A stretch of DNA of 64,000 nt from JBQTIU01 sp052387815 (GCA_052387815.1 JBQTIU010000049.1:1-64000); one strand, 5' to 3'. Counted from the first letter of the stretch, positions 1 to 8,339 are shown. Program-made: numbers and translations. The notes: generated by a model from the sequence alone, not told the origin.

Positions 1-2
1 CT

Positions 3-83
3 GACTCGGCGAACGGCCTTGCGAACGAGCTTCGACAAATCCTGCAGGAGCTCGGCCTCGCCGAAGCCGTGAAGGTGGAATAG
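3..83 (+). CDS. C-terminal end of an unidentified protein (partial)
   Basis: An open frame enters from the left edge and ends at the TAG at 81-83, giving 26 residues that finish ELGLAEAVKVE. The composition (Leu/Glu/Ala-rich, amphipathic helix-like) looks like real coding sequence. I do not recognise the family, and the rest of the gene lies outside the window. No start can be judged. Confidence 0.5.
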   Translation, partial: DSANGLANELRQILQELGLAEAVKVE

Positions 84-505
84 CGGGCACGCCGATCAAA
101 CGGCAGGATGGCCGCCGCGCGGAGCGCGATGCACCAGAGGCTGTGGCGCTGTCGGTGGAGTAGGCGAAGTGACAACGTCTAGGCTTGATGCTCTCGCCGT
201 ACCTCGTGCCCGGATAACATCAACGAATTCAACGTCAGAGTCCGACCCCAGCCCATCTTGGACGTCCAACAAGAATCTCGAAAGATACGGAGAGTCCGAT
301 CTCGAAAAATGAGGCGATTTCCAAGGCTTACAAGTTCCGTACGAAATTCGCGAAGTCAGGAGGTCTGGAGAATACCGGCCGCAGAGAGACGAAAACGGCG
401 CTCCGGCGGGTCGGCGAGGTCAGGAGCTTTTGCCGCGGACGCGCGCGTTTCCTGGGCTGTGTTGGCCTCAGGATCCGCAGCGGAGACGGTTTTCTCGGTA
501 GGAAT
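84..505. other. Intergenic stretch, no gene seen
   Basis: About 420 bases between the partial gene and the tRNA. Frames here are short, and the only longer one on the plus strand runs into the antisense of tRNA-Ser, so it is not credible. I see no clear terminator or repeat. The sequence is less GC-rich than the flanking genes in places. Confidence 0.5.
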
Positions 506-599
506 TGGCGGAGGGGATGGGATTCGAACCCACGATACGGTTTATTAACCGTATAACGGTTTAGCAAACCGCCGCCTTCAGCCACTCGGCCACCCCTCC
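506..599 (-). tRNA. tRNA-Ser (anticodon GCU), CCA encoded
   Basis: Read on the minus strand the segment starts GGAGGGGTGGCCGAGTGG and ends with the complementary CCCCTCC, a G discriminator and an encoded CCA at 508-506. The acceptor stem GGAGGGG/CCCCTCC is fully paired, the D-arm GCCGAGTGGCTGAAGGC and T-arm GGGTTCGAATCCC are canonical, and the anticodon loop TTGCTAA gives GCU. A long variable arm (GTTATACGG...) marks it as class II tRNA-Ser, decoding AGC/AGU. Confidence 0.96.
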
Positions 600-637
600 G
601 CCCGGAGTGGTGTCATCACGGCGTATGCGAGGCCGGT

Positions 638-664
638 TCTATAGGCCGCTCCCGGTCCTGTCAA
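638..664 (-). promoter_or_regulatory. Probable sigma-70 promoter of tRNA-Ser
   Basis: On the minus strand a perfect TTGACA (664-659) is followed after 15 bases by TATAGA (643-638), about 39 bases before the mature tRNA 5' end. The spacer is short but within what tRNA promoters tolerate. This is inferred from sequence only. Confidence 0.5.
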
Positions 665-781
665 CGAACGCCGCTCGGCCGGGGCGCGAGATATACGCGG
701 CACGAACGAAGCGCGGGCCACGCTTCGGGGGTCGGCTGAACTGCGACCGTCTGACCCTCCGCCTCCGGCGAGCCTCCGCGA

Positions 782-852
782 CCCTCGACGGGGCGCCCGA
801 AGCGAATATACTCGGGCGCCGAAATGCCCTCATGGCCGTCCCCGGCCGCGAG
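782..852. repeat. Direct repeat copy 1, upstream of the amidohydrolase gene
   Basis: This ~71-bp stretch matches 1739-1811 closely: CCCTCGACG, CGGCGCCCGAA / GGGCGCCCGAA, CGAATA, ACTCGGG and then GCCCTCATGGCCGTCCCC are shared in order, with a few substitutions and a 2-base length difference. It contains a small inverted repeat (CCCGA...TCGGG). It ends just before the Shine-Dalgarno sequence of the following gene. Confidence 0.7.
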
Positions 853-877
853 GAGCGAGGGAACCGGGGGAGGTGAG

Positions 878-1723
878 ATGAAGCTCAAGACAACCCTGGC
901 CGCGTCGCTGGCCTTGGCCGCGTTCGTTTCGTGGGGATTTGGCGCGCAGGCCCAAGAGCGCCTTCCCATCTTCGACACTCATGTCCACTACAGCCGGCCG
1001 GCCTGGACCCTGTATCCACCCGCTTCCGTCGCCGCCATCCTCGACGCCGCCGGGGTTCGACGCGCACTGGTGTCGAGCAGCCCCGACGATGGCACCCTCA
1101 TGCTCTATCGCCACGACAGCGATCGGGTTGTCCCGATCCTTAGGCCCTATCGCGAGGGCGTGACCCCAGGCAACTGGGTCGACGACCCGGGGCTTTCGAC
1201 CTACCTCGAGGAGCGTCTGCGAACCGGGGCGTATCGGGGCATCGGAGAAGTCCATCTTTTCGACGACGGGTCGGCGGCGACACCGCAGGTCAGGCGCGCG
1301 GTCGAGCTGGCGGTCGAGCGCGACATCGTCGTTCACGTCCATTCCGGCGCCGGTCCGGTGCGCGCGCTGTTCGCCCTCGAACCGAGGCTGAAAGTGCTGT
1401 GGGCTCATGCGGGGATGAGCGAGCCGCCCGAGGTCGTCGGCGCGCTTCTCGATCGCCAGGCCGGGCTGTGGACGGAAGTTTCCTTCCGCGCGGCCGATAT
1501 TGCCCCGGATGGCCGCATCGCGCCCGGCTGGCGCGACCTTTTCCTGCGCCACCCGGACCGCTTGATGATCGGGACCGATACCTACACCACGTCCCGCTGG
1601 GATGCCTATCGCAGCCTTGTCGAGGAGCACCGGCGCTGGCTTGCCCTGCTTCCCAAGGAGGTGGCCGAGGCCATCGCCCATGGCAATGCCGACCGCCTTT
1701 TCGGCGCCGGGGTCGGGAAATAA
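878..1723 (+). CDS. Exported amidohydrolase-family (amidohydrolase 2) protein
   Basis: A 281-residue protein with an N-terminal signal peptide (MKLKTTLAAS... cleaved near AQAQ). The mature part shows the TIM-barrel metal-dependent hydrolase pattern: DTHVHY close to the start of the mature protein (HxH metal ligands), VHVHSGAG, VLWAHAG and the late GTD motif (MIGTDTYT). It probably hydrolyses or decarboxylates a small molecule in the periplasm; the substrate cannot be told. I chose the ATG at 878 because GGGGGAGGTGAG lies just upstream and the signal peptide begins there. An in-frame upstream ATG at 824 lies inside the repeated segment and is a poor start. The gene is lone, with dcd downstream behind a second copy of the repeat. 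Confidence 0.8.
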   Translation: MKLKTTLAASLALAAFVSWGFGAQAQERLPIFDTHVHYSRPAWTLYPPASVAAILDAAGVRRALVSSSPDDGTLMLYRHDSDRVVPILRPYREGVTPGNWVDDPGLSTYLEERLRTGAYRGIGEVHLFDDGSAATPQVRRAVELAVERDIVVHVHSGAGPVRALFALEPRLKVLWAHAGMSEPPEVVGALLDRQAGLWTEVSFRAADIAPDGRIAPGWRDLFLRHPDRLMIGTDTYTTSRWDAYRSLVEEHRRWLALLPKEVAEAIAHGNADRLFGAGVGK

Positions 1724-1738
1724 AACCGGAATTGACCG

Positions 1739-1811
1739 CCCTCGACGCGGCGCCCGAATCGAATAGACTCGGGACCCCTCGAAGGCCCTCATGGCCGTCC
1801 CCGGCCGTGAG
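1739..1811. repeat. Direct repeat copy 2, upstream of the dCTP deaminase gene
   Basis: Second copy of the ~70-bp segment at 782-852, again ending just before the ribosome-binding site of a gene. The two copies flank the amidohydrolase gene in direct orientation. The conserved CTCATGGCCGTCCCCGGCC block contains an ATG, but this ATG is part of the repeat rather than a start codon. Confidence 0.7.
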
Positions 1812-1835
1812 TCGCGCGGGGCCAAGGGAGCGGCC

Positions 1836-3008
1836 GTGGGCGGAGGAAGGAAATCGCAAGGCGATGCGCTCTTGCCCGGCCTGGCGGGCAAGGCGCCGGC
1901 GCTGCTTAAGACCGGCATCCTGCCCGCCCAAGCCTACCGCGAGTTCATCCGTCGGGGCCGGATCGCCGCCATCGCCGAGATCGGCGAGGAACAGATCCAG
2001 CCGGCCAGCCTCGACCTGCGGCTGGGGAAGGTCGCGTTCCGGGTGCGCGCGAGCTTTCTTCCCGGGCCCAAATCGAGCGTCCAGGACAAGCTCGATCTGC
2101 TGACCATGCACAAGATCGACCTGGCGGCGGGCGCGGTTCTCGAGCGGGGCTGCGTGTACGTCGTCCCGCTGATGGAACACCTCAAGTTGCCGGCAGAGTT
2201 CGGCGGCTCGGCCAATCCCAAGAGCACGACCGGGCGCCTCGACATCTTCACCCGCCTCTTGACCGACCGCGCCGCCGAGTTCGAAAAGATCCGCAAGGGC
2301 TACAAGGGTCCGCTCTACGCCGAGGTCAGCCCGCGGACCTTCAGCGTCCTCGTGCGACCGGGCGTGTCCTTGAACCAGATGCGCCTGGCGCGGGGCGAGC
2401 CGCCATCCACCGACAAATCCATCGCCGAGCTGGATCGGGACCTCGGCTTGGTCTATTCGGACCTCGAGACCCCCGGCGAAGCGATCATCGACCGCGGCTT
2501 GCGCATCTCGATCGACCTCGCGGGCGGCGGGCGCGGCGAACTGATCGGCTACCGGGCGCGCCACCACGCCCCGCTCATCGACCTGTCCAAGATCGATTTC
2601 TACGATCCGGCGGAATTCTGGGAGCCGATCCATCCCGACTCGGGCCGGACCCTGGTCCTCAACCCGGGCGATTTCTACATCCTGGCGTCGAAGGAGTTGA
2701 TCCGCGTGCCGCCCGCCTACGCGGCCGAAATGGTGCCCTACGACGCCGCAGTCGGCGAGTTCCGGATCCATTATGCCGGGTTCTTCGACCCCGGGTTCGG
2801 CTACGGCAAGGCCGATATCGCGGGAACGCGCGCCGTGCTCGAAGTCCGCTCGCACGAGGTCCCATTCCTGCTCGAGGACGGGCAGATCGTCGGCCGCCTG
2901 ATCTACGCGCGCCTCGCCAGCGTCCCCGACAAGATCTACGGCGCCGGGATCGGCTCGTCCTACCAGCGCCAGGGCCTGGCGCTGAGCAGGCAGTTCAAGC
3001 GCGGCTGA
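1836..3008 (+). CDS. dcd: 2'-deoxycytidine 5'-triphosphate deaminase, long alphaproteobacterial form
   Basis: About 390 residues, roughly double the Escherichia coli Dcd, as in the long form found in many alphaproteobacteria, which looks like two tandem dCTP-deaminase/dUTPase folds. The first half has IQPASLDLRLG and GSANPKSTTGRLDIFTR; the second half has YAAEMVPYDAAVGEFRIHYAGFFDPGFG and VLEVRSHEVPFLLEDGQ, typical of the trimeric dUTPase fold. It converts dCTP to dUTP for dTMP synthesis in the cytoplasm. I prefer GTG 1836 as the start because AAGGGAG stands five bases upstream. The in-frame ATG at 1791 belongs to the upstream repeat, whose other copy also carries an unused ATG. It converges with the gst gene at 3015-3635. 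Confidence 0.88.
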   Translation: MGGGRKSQGDALLPGLAGKAPALLKTGILPAQAYREFIRRGRIAAIAEIGEEQIQPASLDLRLGKVAFRVRASFLPGPKSSVQDKLDLLTMHKIDLAAGAVLERGCVYVVPLMEHLKLPAEFGGSANPKSTTGRLDIFTRLLTDRAAEFEKIRKGYKGPLYAEVSPRTFSVLVRPGVSLNQMRLARGEPPSTDKSIAELDRDLGLVYSDLETPGEAIIDRGLRISIDLAGGGRGELIGYRARHHAPLIDLSKIDFYDPAEFWEPIHPDSGRTLVLNPGDFYILASKELIRVPPAYAAEMVPYDAAVGEFRIHYAGFFDPGFGYGKADIAGTRAVLEVRSHEVPFLLEDGQIVGRLIYARLASVPDKIYGAGIGSSYQRQGLALSRQFKRG

Positions 3009-3014
3009 AGGCCG

Positions 3015-3635
3015 TCAGGCCGGCACCGCCATGCCGCGTGCCGCCGCCGGGCGCGCGGCGATGGCCTCGAACCAGCGCTTGACGTGCGGGAATTCAGCCA
3101 GCGCCACGCCGTGAACCTCGTAGCGCGCCACCCAGGGAAAGGTGGCGATGTCGGCGATGGAATAGGCATCGCCGGCGAGGTAGGGCTGGTCGGTCAGGCG
3201 CCGGTCCATGACCCCGTAGAGCCGGGCCGTTTCCTTGCCGTAGCGCTGGATCGCGTAAGGCACTTTTTCCGGCGCGAAACGCATGAAGTGATGGGCCTGG
3301 CCGAAGATCGGCCCGACGTTGCCCATCTGGAACATGAGCCATTGCAGGGCGGTGTAGCGACGGCGCGGGTCCGCGGCCAGCAGCTTGCCGGTCTTGTCGG
3401 CGAGGTAGATGAGGATCGCCCCCGACTCGAACAGCGCGATCTTCTGCCCGCCCGGGCCCTCGGGATCGACGATCGCCGGAATCTTGCTGTTGGGGCTGAT
3501 GGCGATGAAATGCGGCGTGAACTGGTCGCCCTTGGAGATGTCGATCTTGTGCACCGCATAGGGAAGCCCGACTTCCTCGAGCATCACCGAGACTTTGCGG
3601 CCGTTGGGGGTCGACCAGGTGTAGAGATCGATCAT
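3015..3635 (-). CDS. Glutathione S-transferase-like protein (YfcG/YghU type)
   Basis: A 206-residue protein starting MIDLYTWSTPNGRKVSVMLE, the thioredoxin-fold N-terminal domain of the Ure2/YfcG branch of glutathione transferases. SPNSKIPAIVD (glutathione-binding cis-Pro loop) and LFESGAILIYLADKTG (glutathione gamma-Glu contact) follow; the all-helical C-terminal domain ends with DIATFPWVARYE. Members act as glutathione-dependent disulfide oxidoreductases; the substrate is unknown. The start at 3635 gives a family-like N-terminus, while a longer in-frame reading from 3737 would overlap the neighbouring gene. It begins 10 bases after the stop of the second gst gene and is probably co-transcribed with it. 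Confidence 0.87.
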   Translation of the reverse strand: MIDLYTWSTPNGRKVSVMLEEVGLPYAVHKIDISKGDQFTPHFIAISPNSKIPAIVDPEGPGGQKIALFESGAILIYLADKTGKLLAADPRRRYTALQWLMFQMGNVGPIFGQAHHFMRFAPEKVPYAIQRYGKETARLYGVMDRRLTDQPYLAGDAYSIADIATFPWVARYEVHGVALAEFPHVKRWFEAIAARPAAARGMAVPA

Positions 3636-3645
3636 CGCGCAGGCG

Positions 3646-4434
3646 TCATGCCGCGATGCGATCCGCGGTGGGCATGATCGTGTAGGGATGCGCGGCGCCC
3701 GGCAGGGCCAGGATGCGCTCGGCCCAGTCGCGGACATTGGGCCGACGCGCGATGTCGAAACCGCCTTCTTCGGCCGTCGCCACCCAGGGATAGATGGCGA
3801 TGTCGGCGATGGTCGGCTCGGGCCCGGCGATGAACTTGCTCGACCCCAGGTGCCGGTCGAGCACGTCGAGCGCCGCCTCGCCGCGGGCGCGGGCGAAGGC
3901 GACTACCGCCGGATCGGTGTCCTTGAAAAACTGGGTGAAAGCGCGGGTCCAGCCCACCCCGCTCGCCATGCGGTCCTGGTCCCAGGCGAGCCACTCGGCG
4001 ATCCTGAGCTTCTCGGCCGGCGAGCGGCCGCCGAACTTGCCGAAGGCGTCGGCGAGATGGCCCAAGATCACGTTCGACTGGACGACGAACCGGTCGCCGT
4101 GCTGCAGCACTGGCACCTGCCCGTAGCGATTCATCGCCAGGAATTCCGGCGTCTTGTGCTGACGCGCGCCCATGTCGACATGCCGATAATCGAACGGCAC
4201 GCCCAGCACGGCCAGCATCAGGCCGACCTTGCACGACGGCAGCGAGCGCGACACGCCATAGAGGACGAGCTTCTGCGGTTTCTTGGCCGGCGCCTTCCGG
4301 GCCGGCGCGGCCCTGGCCACCCGCGCGCCGCGCGGCGCGCGGGCCGCCGATTTCCTCGCCGCCGCCTTGATGTTTGGGGTTGCCTTGAGCGTCTTTCCGC
4401 GCTTCGCCCCAACTCTTTTCTTCGCTTTCGCCAT
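3646..4434 (-). CDS. Glutathione S-transferase-like protein with a basic Lys/Ala-rich N-terminal extension
   Basis: 262 residues. Residues ~55-262 form a glutathione transferase: QKLVLYGVSRSLPSCKVGLML, YGQVPVLQHGD (cis-Pro) and VVQSNVILGHLADAFG in the N-terminal domain, then a helical domain with PTIADIAIYPWVA. Residues 1-54 are an unusual low-complexity tail rich in Lys, Arg, Ala and Pro (MAKAKKRVGAKRG...), like histone-H1-like or AlgP tails. The ATG at 4434 follows gatB by 30 bases on the same strand. The transferase domain is clear, but the role of the tail (DNA, RNA or anionic surface binding) is unknown. A shorter protein starting after the tail is possible, but I see no good internal start. 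Confidence 0.82.
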   Translation of the reverse strand: MAKAKKRVGAKRGKTLKATPNIKAAARKSAARAPRGARVARAAPARKAPAKKPQKLVLYGVSRSLPSCKVGLMLAVLGVPFDYRHVDMGARQHKTPEFLAMNRYGQVPVLQHGDRFVVQSNVILGHLADAFGKFGGRSPAEKLRIAEWLAWDQDRMASGVGWTRAFTQFFKDTDPAVVAFARARGEAALDVLDRHLGSSKFIAGPEPTIADIAIYPWVATAEEGGFDIARRPNVRDWAERILALPGAAHPYTIMPTADRIAA

Positions 4435-4464
4435 CTTGTCCTCCTCAATGGAAATCGCGCGGGC

Positions 4465-5913
4465 CTATCCCGCCAGCTTGCGCTTGAGCGCCTCGTTCGC
4501 CAGGGCCGGATTGGCCTTGCCGCCGGTGGTCTTCATCACTTGCCCGACGAACCAGCCGAGGAGCGCCGCCTTGCCCGACCGGTACTGCGCCACTTTCTCG
4601 GCATTGGCCGCCAGCACCTCGTCGATCGCCCGCTCGATGGCGCCCGCATCGGTGACCTGCCGCAGTCCCTTTTCCTCGACGATGGCCGCCGCCGCCTTGC
4701 CGGTTTCGACCATCAGCGCGAACACGTCCTTGGCGATGCGGCCCGAGACGGTTCCGTTCTCGAGCAGGTCGAGGAGCCCGGCCAAGGCCTGGGCCGACAC
4801 CGGCGAGCGCGCGATGTCGAGCCCCAGCCGGTTGAGGGCGCCGAACAGCTCGCCGATCACCCAATTGGCCGCCAGCTTCGCGTCCTTGCGCCCCTTGGCC
4901 ACGGCCTCGAAGAAGTCCGCCGATTCCTTCTCGGCCACCAGCACCCCGGCGTCGTAGGGCGACAGCCCGTAGTCGCGCACGAAGCGGTCCTTCTTGGCGT
5001 CCGGCAGCTCGGGCAGCCCGGCGCGCAGGCCCTCGACCCACGCCGGGTCGAGCACGAGAGGCAACAGGTCGGGGTCGGGAAAGTAGCGATAGTCGTGGGC
5101 GTGCTCCTTGCTGCGCATCGACCGCGTCACGCCGGCGCCGGCATCGAACAGCCGCGTTTCCTGCCGGACCTCGCCCCCGTCCTCGATCAAGGCGACCTGG
5201 CGGCGGGCCTCGTGCTCGATCGCCTGCATGACGAAGCGGATCGAGTTCACGTTCTTGATCTCGCAGCGCGTCCCGTAGGGCGCGCCGGGCCGCCGCACCG
5301 AGACGTTGGCGTCGCAGCGCAGCGAGCCCTCTTCCATGTTGCCGTCGCAGGTCCCGAGATAGCGCACGATCGCGCGCAGCTTGCGCAAATACGCGCCCGC
5401 CTCCTCGCTCGAGCGCAAATCGGGCTCGGAGACGATCTCCATGAGGGCGATGCCCGAGCGGTTGAGATCGACATAGGTCTTCACGGGATGCTGGTCGTGC
5501 ATCGACTTGCCGGCGTCCTGCTCGAGGTGCAGGCGGGTGATGCCGACCTCGCGCACCGCGCCGGAGGCCAGCTCGATCGACACCTTGCCCGGGCCCACCA
5601 GCGGCCGCGAGTACTGCGAAATCTGATAGCCGGCCGGCAGGTCGGGATAGAAATAATTCTTGCGGTCGAAGACCGAGACCAGGTTGATGCTCGCGTCGAT
5701 GCCGAGCCCGGTCCGTACCGCCTGCTCGACGCAGAACCGATTGATCACCGGCAGCATGCCGGGAAACGCGGCGTCGAGGAAGCTCACCTGGGTGTTGGGA
5801 TCGGCGCCGAAGGCCGTGGCCGCGCCCGAGAACAGCTTGGCCTTGGAGATCACCTGGGCGTGGACCTCGAGCCCGATGATCGTCTCCCAGGGCCCGGTCT
5901 TGCCCTCGATCAT
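4465..5913 (-). CDS. gatB: Asp-tRNA(Asn)/Glu-tRNA(Gln) amidotransferase subunit B
   Basis: 482 residues. It begins WETIIGLEVHAQVISKAKLFSGA and contains PGMLPVIN, YFYPDLPAGYQISQY and the LHLEQDAGKS motif of the kinase/synthetase-like cradle domain. The YqeY-like tail domain at the C-terminus includes VGQVMKTTGGKANPALANEALKR. GatB binds the mischarged tRNA and activates its carboxylate before GatA supplies ammonia, completing Gln-tRNA(Gln) and Asn-tRNA(Asn). The start ATG at 5913 overlaps the gatA stop by four bases (ATGA), so translation is coupled. Confidence 0.97.
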   Translation of the reverse strand: MIEGKTGPWETIIGLEVHAQVISKAKLFSGAATAFGADPNTQVSFLDAAFPGMLPVINRFCVEQAVRTGLGIDASINLVSVFDRKNYFYPDLPAGYQISQYSRPLVGPGKVSIELASGAVREVGITRLHLEQDAGKSMHDQHPVKTYVDLNRSGIALMEIVSEPDLRSSEEAGAYLRKLRAIVRYLGTCDGNMEEGSLRCDANVSVRRPGAPYGTRCEIKNVNSIRFVMQAIEHEARRQVALIEDGGEVRQETRLFDAGAGVTRSMRSKEHAHDYRYFPDPDLLPLVLDPAWVEGLRAGLPELPDAKKDRFVRDYGLSPYDAGVLVAEKESADFFEAVAKGRKDAKLAANWVIGELFGALNRLGLDIARSPVSAQALAGLLDLLENGTVSGRIAKDVFALMVETGKAAAAIVEEKGLRQVTDAGAIERAIDEVLAANAEKVAQYRSGKAALLGWFVGQVMKTTGGKANPALANEALKRKLAG

Positions 5914-7391
5914 GGCGAGCTCCCCTCCCGCGGCGGCCGGCGGCTGAAATTCGCGGCGCTTTCCATGACGCCGGCGACGCGCAACAGGGTGGGCTCGTCG
6001 AAGGCGCGGGCGACGAGCTGGAGACCGAGCGGCAGGCCGTCCGCCGACAGGCCCGCCGGCACCGAGATGGCAGGCAACCCGGCGAGGTTGATCGGCACCG
6101 TGAACACGTCGTTGAGGTACATGGCGATCGGGTCGTCCATCTGGTCGCCGATCGCGAAGGCGGCCGAGGGCGCGGTCGGCGTCAGCAGGACATCGCAGGT
6201 CTCGAAGGCGCGGGCGAAGTCGCGGGCGATCAGCGCGCGGACCTTCTGGGCCTTGAGGTAATAGGCATCGTAATAGCCGGCGGACAGCACATAGGTGCCG
6301 ATCAGGATGCGCCGGCGGACCTCCGCCCCGAATCCTTGCGCGCGCGTGGTCTCGTACATGTCCTCGAGGCTGTCGCCCGGCACGCGCAGGCCATAGCGCA
6401 CGCCGTCGTAGCGCGCCAGATTCGACGACGCCTCGGCCGGCGCGATGATGTAATAGGTCGGCAGCGCGTACCTGGTGTGCGGCAGGCTGACCTCGATCGG
6501 CTCGGCGCCCGCGTCCTCGAGCCACGCGACGCCTTGCCGCCACAGCTTCTCGATCTCCGCCGGCATGCCGTCCACCCGGTATTCCCGAGGAATCCCGAAT
6601 TTCAACCCGCGTATGTCCCCGCTCAGCGCCCGCTCGTAGTCGGGCACCGGGGCGGGCACCGAGGTCGAATCGCGCCGGTCGTGGCCCGCCATGGCGCCGA
6701 GCATGATCGCCGAGTCGCGCACGCTGCGGCACAGCGGCCCGGCCTGGTCGAGCGAGGAGGCGAAGGCGACGATGCCGAAGCGCGAGCAGCGGCCGTAGGT
6801 CGGCTTGAGGCCGACCAGGCCGCAGAACGCGGCCGGCTGGCGAATCGAGCCGCCGGTGTCGGTCCCGGTCGCGGCCATCGCCGCCCGCGCCGCGACCGCG
6901 GCGGCCGACCCGCCCGACGAGCCGCCGGGAACCAGCGGCCGGTTGTCGCCGGTCCGCCGCCAGGGATTGCGGACCGGGCCGTAATGGCTCGTCATGTTCG
7001 ACGAGCCCATCGCGAACTCGTCGAGATTGGCCTTGCCCAGCATCACCGCCCCGGCCCGCCACAGATTGGCGGTCACGGTCGACTCGTAGGGCGGCTTGAA
7101 GCCGTCGAGGATGTGGCTGCCCGCGGTCGTCGCCACGCCCTTGGTGCAGAACAGGTCTTTGACGGCGATCGGGATGCCCTCCATGGCGCCGGCCGCGCCG
7201 GCCGCCAGCCGCTTGTCCGCCGCCTCGGCCATGGCGAGCGCGCGCTCGGGTGTCTCGGTGATGAAGGCATTGAGCGCCCGCGTCGCCGCCATCGCCTCGA
7301 TATGCGCGTGCGTGAGTTCGCGCGCCGAGAACGTCTTGGCGCGCAAGCCGTCGCGCGCCGCGGCGAGGGACAGCTCCGTGAGCGGGCTCAT
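5910..7391 (-). CDS. gatA: Asp-tRNA(Asn)/Glu-tRNA(Gln) amidotransferase subunit A
   Basis: 493 residues of the amidase-signature family. The catalytic triad is visible as Lys78 (IAVKDLFCTKG), cis-Ser158 (PGGSSGGSAAAV) and the nucleophile Ser182 (GTDTGGSIRQPA), with the usual 24-residue spacing between the serines. The protein releases ammonia from glutamine and channels it to GatB. Start ATG 7391 overlaps the gatC stop by four bases, so gatC-gatA-gatB is one operon with coupled translation. Confidence 0.97.
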   Translation of the reverse strand: MSPLTELSLAAARDGLRAKTFSARELTHAHIEAMAATRALNAFITETPERALAMAEAADKRLAAGAAGAMEGIPIAVKDLFCTKGVATTAGSHILDGFKPPYESTVTANLWRAGAVMLGKANLDEFAMGSSNMTSHYGPVRNPWRRTGDNRPLVPGGSSGGSAAAVAARAAMAATGTDTGGSIRQPAAFCGLVGLKPTYGRCSRFGIVAFASSLDQAGPLCRSVRDSAIMLGAMAGHDRRDSTSVPAPVPDYERALSGDIRGLKFGIPREYRVDGMPAEIEKLWRQGVAWLEDAGAEPIEVSLPHTRYALPTYYIIAPAEASSNLARYDGVRYGLRVPGDSLEDMYETTRAQGFGAEVRRRILIGTYVLSAGYYDAYYLKAQKVRALIARDFARAFETCDVLLTPTAPSAAFAIGDQMDDPIAMYLNDVFTVPINLAGLPAISVPAGLSADGLPLGLQLVARAFDEPTLLRVAGVMESAANFSRRPPREGSSP

Positions 7392-7687
7392 TCGAGCACT
7401 TTGGGCACGGTGAAGAAACCGCCCTCGCCCGCTTTCACGGGTTCGGGCGCGTTCAAGAGGATGTCGGCGGTGGCGGCGCCGTCGCTGACCACGTCGTCGC
7501 GTTGCGGCAGCGTCATGGCCACCGCCGCGGCCATCGGTTCGACGGTCGCGGTGTCGAGCTCGGAAAGCTGCTCGACCCAGTCGAGGATGGCTTGCAGCTC
7601 GCCGACCATGCGCCCCAAATCCTCCTCCTTCACCTTGATGCGGGCGAGGGCGGCAATGCGTTGCACGGTGGCCTTGTCGAGCGCCAT
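7388..7687 (-). CDS. gatC: Asp-tRNA(Asn)/Glu-tRNA(Gln) amidotransferase subunit C
   Basis: 99 residues with the GatC pattern: ALDKATVQRIAALARIKVKEEDL at the start, the ILDWVEQLSELDT core and the MTLPQRDDV...DILLNAPEPVKAGEGGFFTVPKVLE tail that wraps round GatA. It stabilises the heterotrimer. It is the first gene of the minus-strand gatCAB operon and is divergent from ruvX. Confidence 0.96.
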   Translation of the reverse strand: MALDKATVQRIAALARIKVKEEDLGRMVGELQAILDWVEQLSELDTATVEPMAAAVAMTLPQRDDVVSDGAATADILLNAPEPVKAGEGGFFTVPKVLE

Positions 7688-7793
7688 GCGCTATTCCTTG
7701 ATCCCCTCGCAACTCTTGGCGGCGCCTCTATTTCCGGCCTGCCGGCCGGAAGCCCGGGCGGCCGTAAAAAGCGCCGGACGGTATCACCCGGAC

Positions 7794-8267
7794 ATGCCGA
7801 TCCGCAACCCTAGCGACATCCGCGACGCGCTCGTCCCGGGCCGGCGCCTGCTCGGCCTCGATGTCGGCGAAAAGACCATTGGGCTGGCGCTCTCCGATAC
7901 CACGCTCACCATCGCCTCGCCGCTCCAAACCCTGCGCCGGGGCCGGTTTTCCGGCGACGCCGACGCGATCGGCAAGCTCGTCGCCGGGCACGGGATCGGC
8001 GGCTTCGTGGTCGGGCTGCCGGTCAACATGAACGGCAGCGAAGGCTCGCGCTGCCAGTCGGTGCGCGCCTTCGCCCGCAACCTCTTGGCCCGCATCGACC
8101 TGCCGCTCGCCTTTTGGGACGAGCGCCTGTCCTCGGTCGCGGTCGCGCGCACGATGCTGGCGGCCGATCTGTCGCGCGCCCGTCGCGCCCGGCTCGTCGA
8201 CAAGCTGGCCGCGGCCTACATCCTCCAGGGCTTCCTCGACCGCCTGAAGGCGGCGGGGCGCGCGTGA
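7794..8267 (+). CDS. ruvX: Holliday junction resolvase-like / pre-16S rRNA nuclease (YqgF)
   Basis: 157 residues of the YqgF/RuvX RNase-H-fold family. It shows LLGLDVGEKTIGLALSD (first catalytic Asp), FVVGLPVNMNGSEGSRCQSVRAFA (NMxG loop) and LPLAFWDERLSSVAVARTML (second acidic residue), ending with DKLAAAYILQGFLDRL (last Asp). In E. coli the homologue processes the 5' end of 16S rRNA. The start is the ATG at 7794, 106 bases from the divergent gatC. The dctP gene follows 72 bases downstream. Confidence 0.94.
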   Translation: MPIRNPSDIRDALVPGRRLLGLDVGEKTIGLALSDTTLTIASPLQTLRRGRFSGDADAIGKLVAGHGIGGFVVGLPVNMNGSEGSRCQSVRAFARNLLARIDLPLAFWDERLSSVAVARTMLAADLSRARRARLVDKLAAAYILQGFLDRLKAAGRA

Positions 8268-8339
8268 GATTTTCCGACGGCCCAGCGGTATTATTGTGTA
8301 TCCTAGCCGGAGCCGACCGACAACGGAGGGAGAAACGAA

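Noticed and set aside
258..548. Plus-strand frame of 96 codons over the first intergenic region
   Set aside because: It runs into the antisense of tRNA-Ser, has low-complexity Arg/Ser-rich translation and no ribosome-binding site.
824..880. Upstream ATG for the amidohydrolase gene
   Set aside because: The ATG lies in the repeat at 782-852 and would put a non-hydrophobic stretch before a good signal peptide; ATG 878 has a strong ribosome-binding site.
1791..1835. ATG 1791 as the dcd start
   Set aside because: It is inside the second repeat copy; the equivalent ATG in the first copy is not used, and GTG 1836 has AAGGGAG at good spacing.
3688..6261. 857-codon plus-strand frame opposite the gst and gatB genes
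   Set aside because: It is a GC-rich antisense shadow: its translation is Arg/Gly/His-rich and has no domain pattern, while the minus-strand genes are clear.
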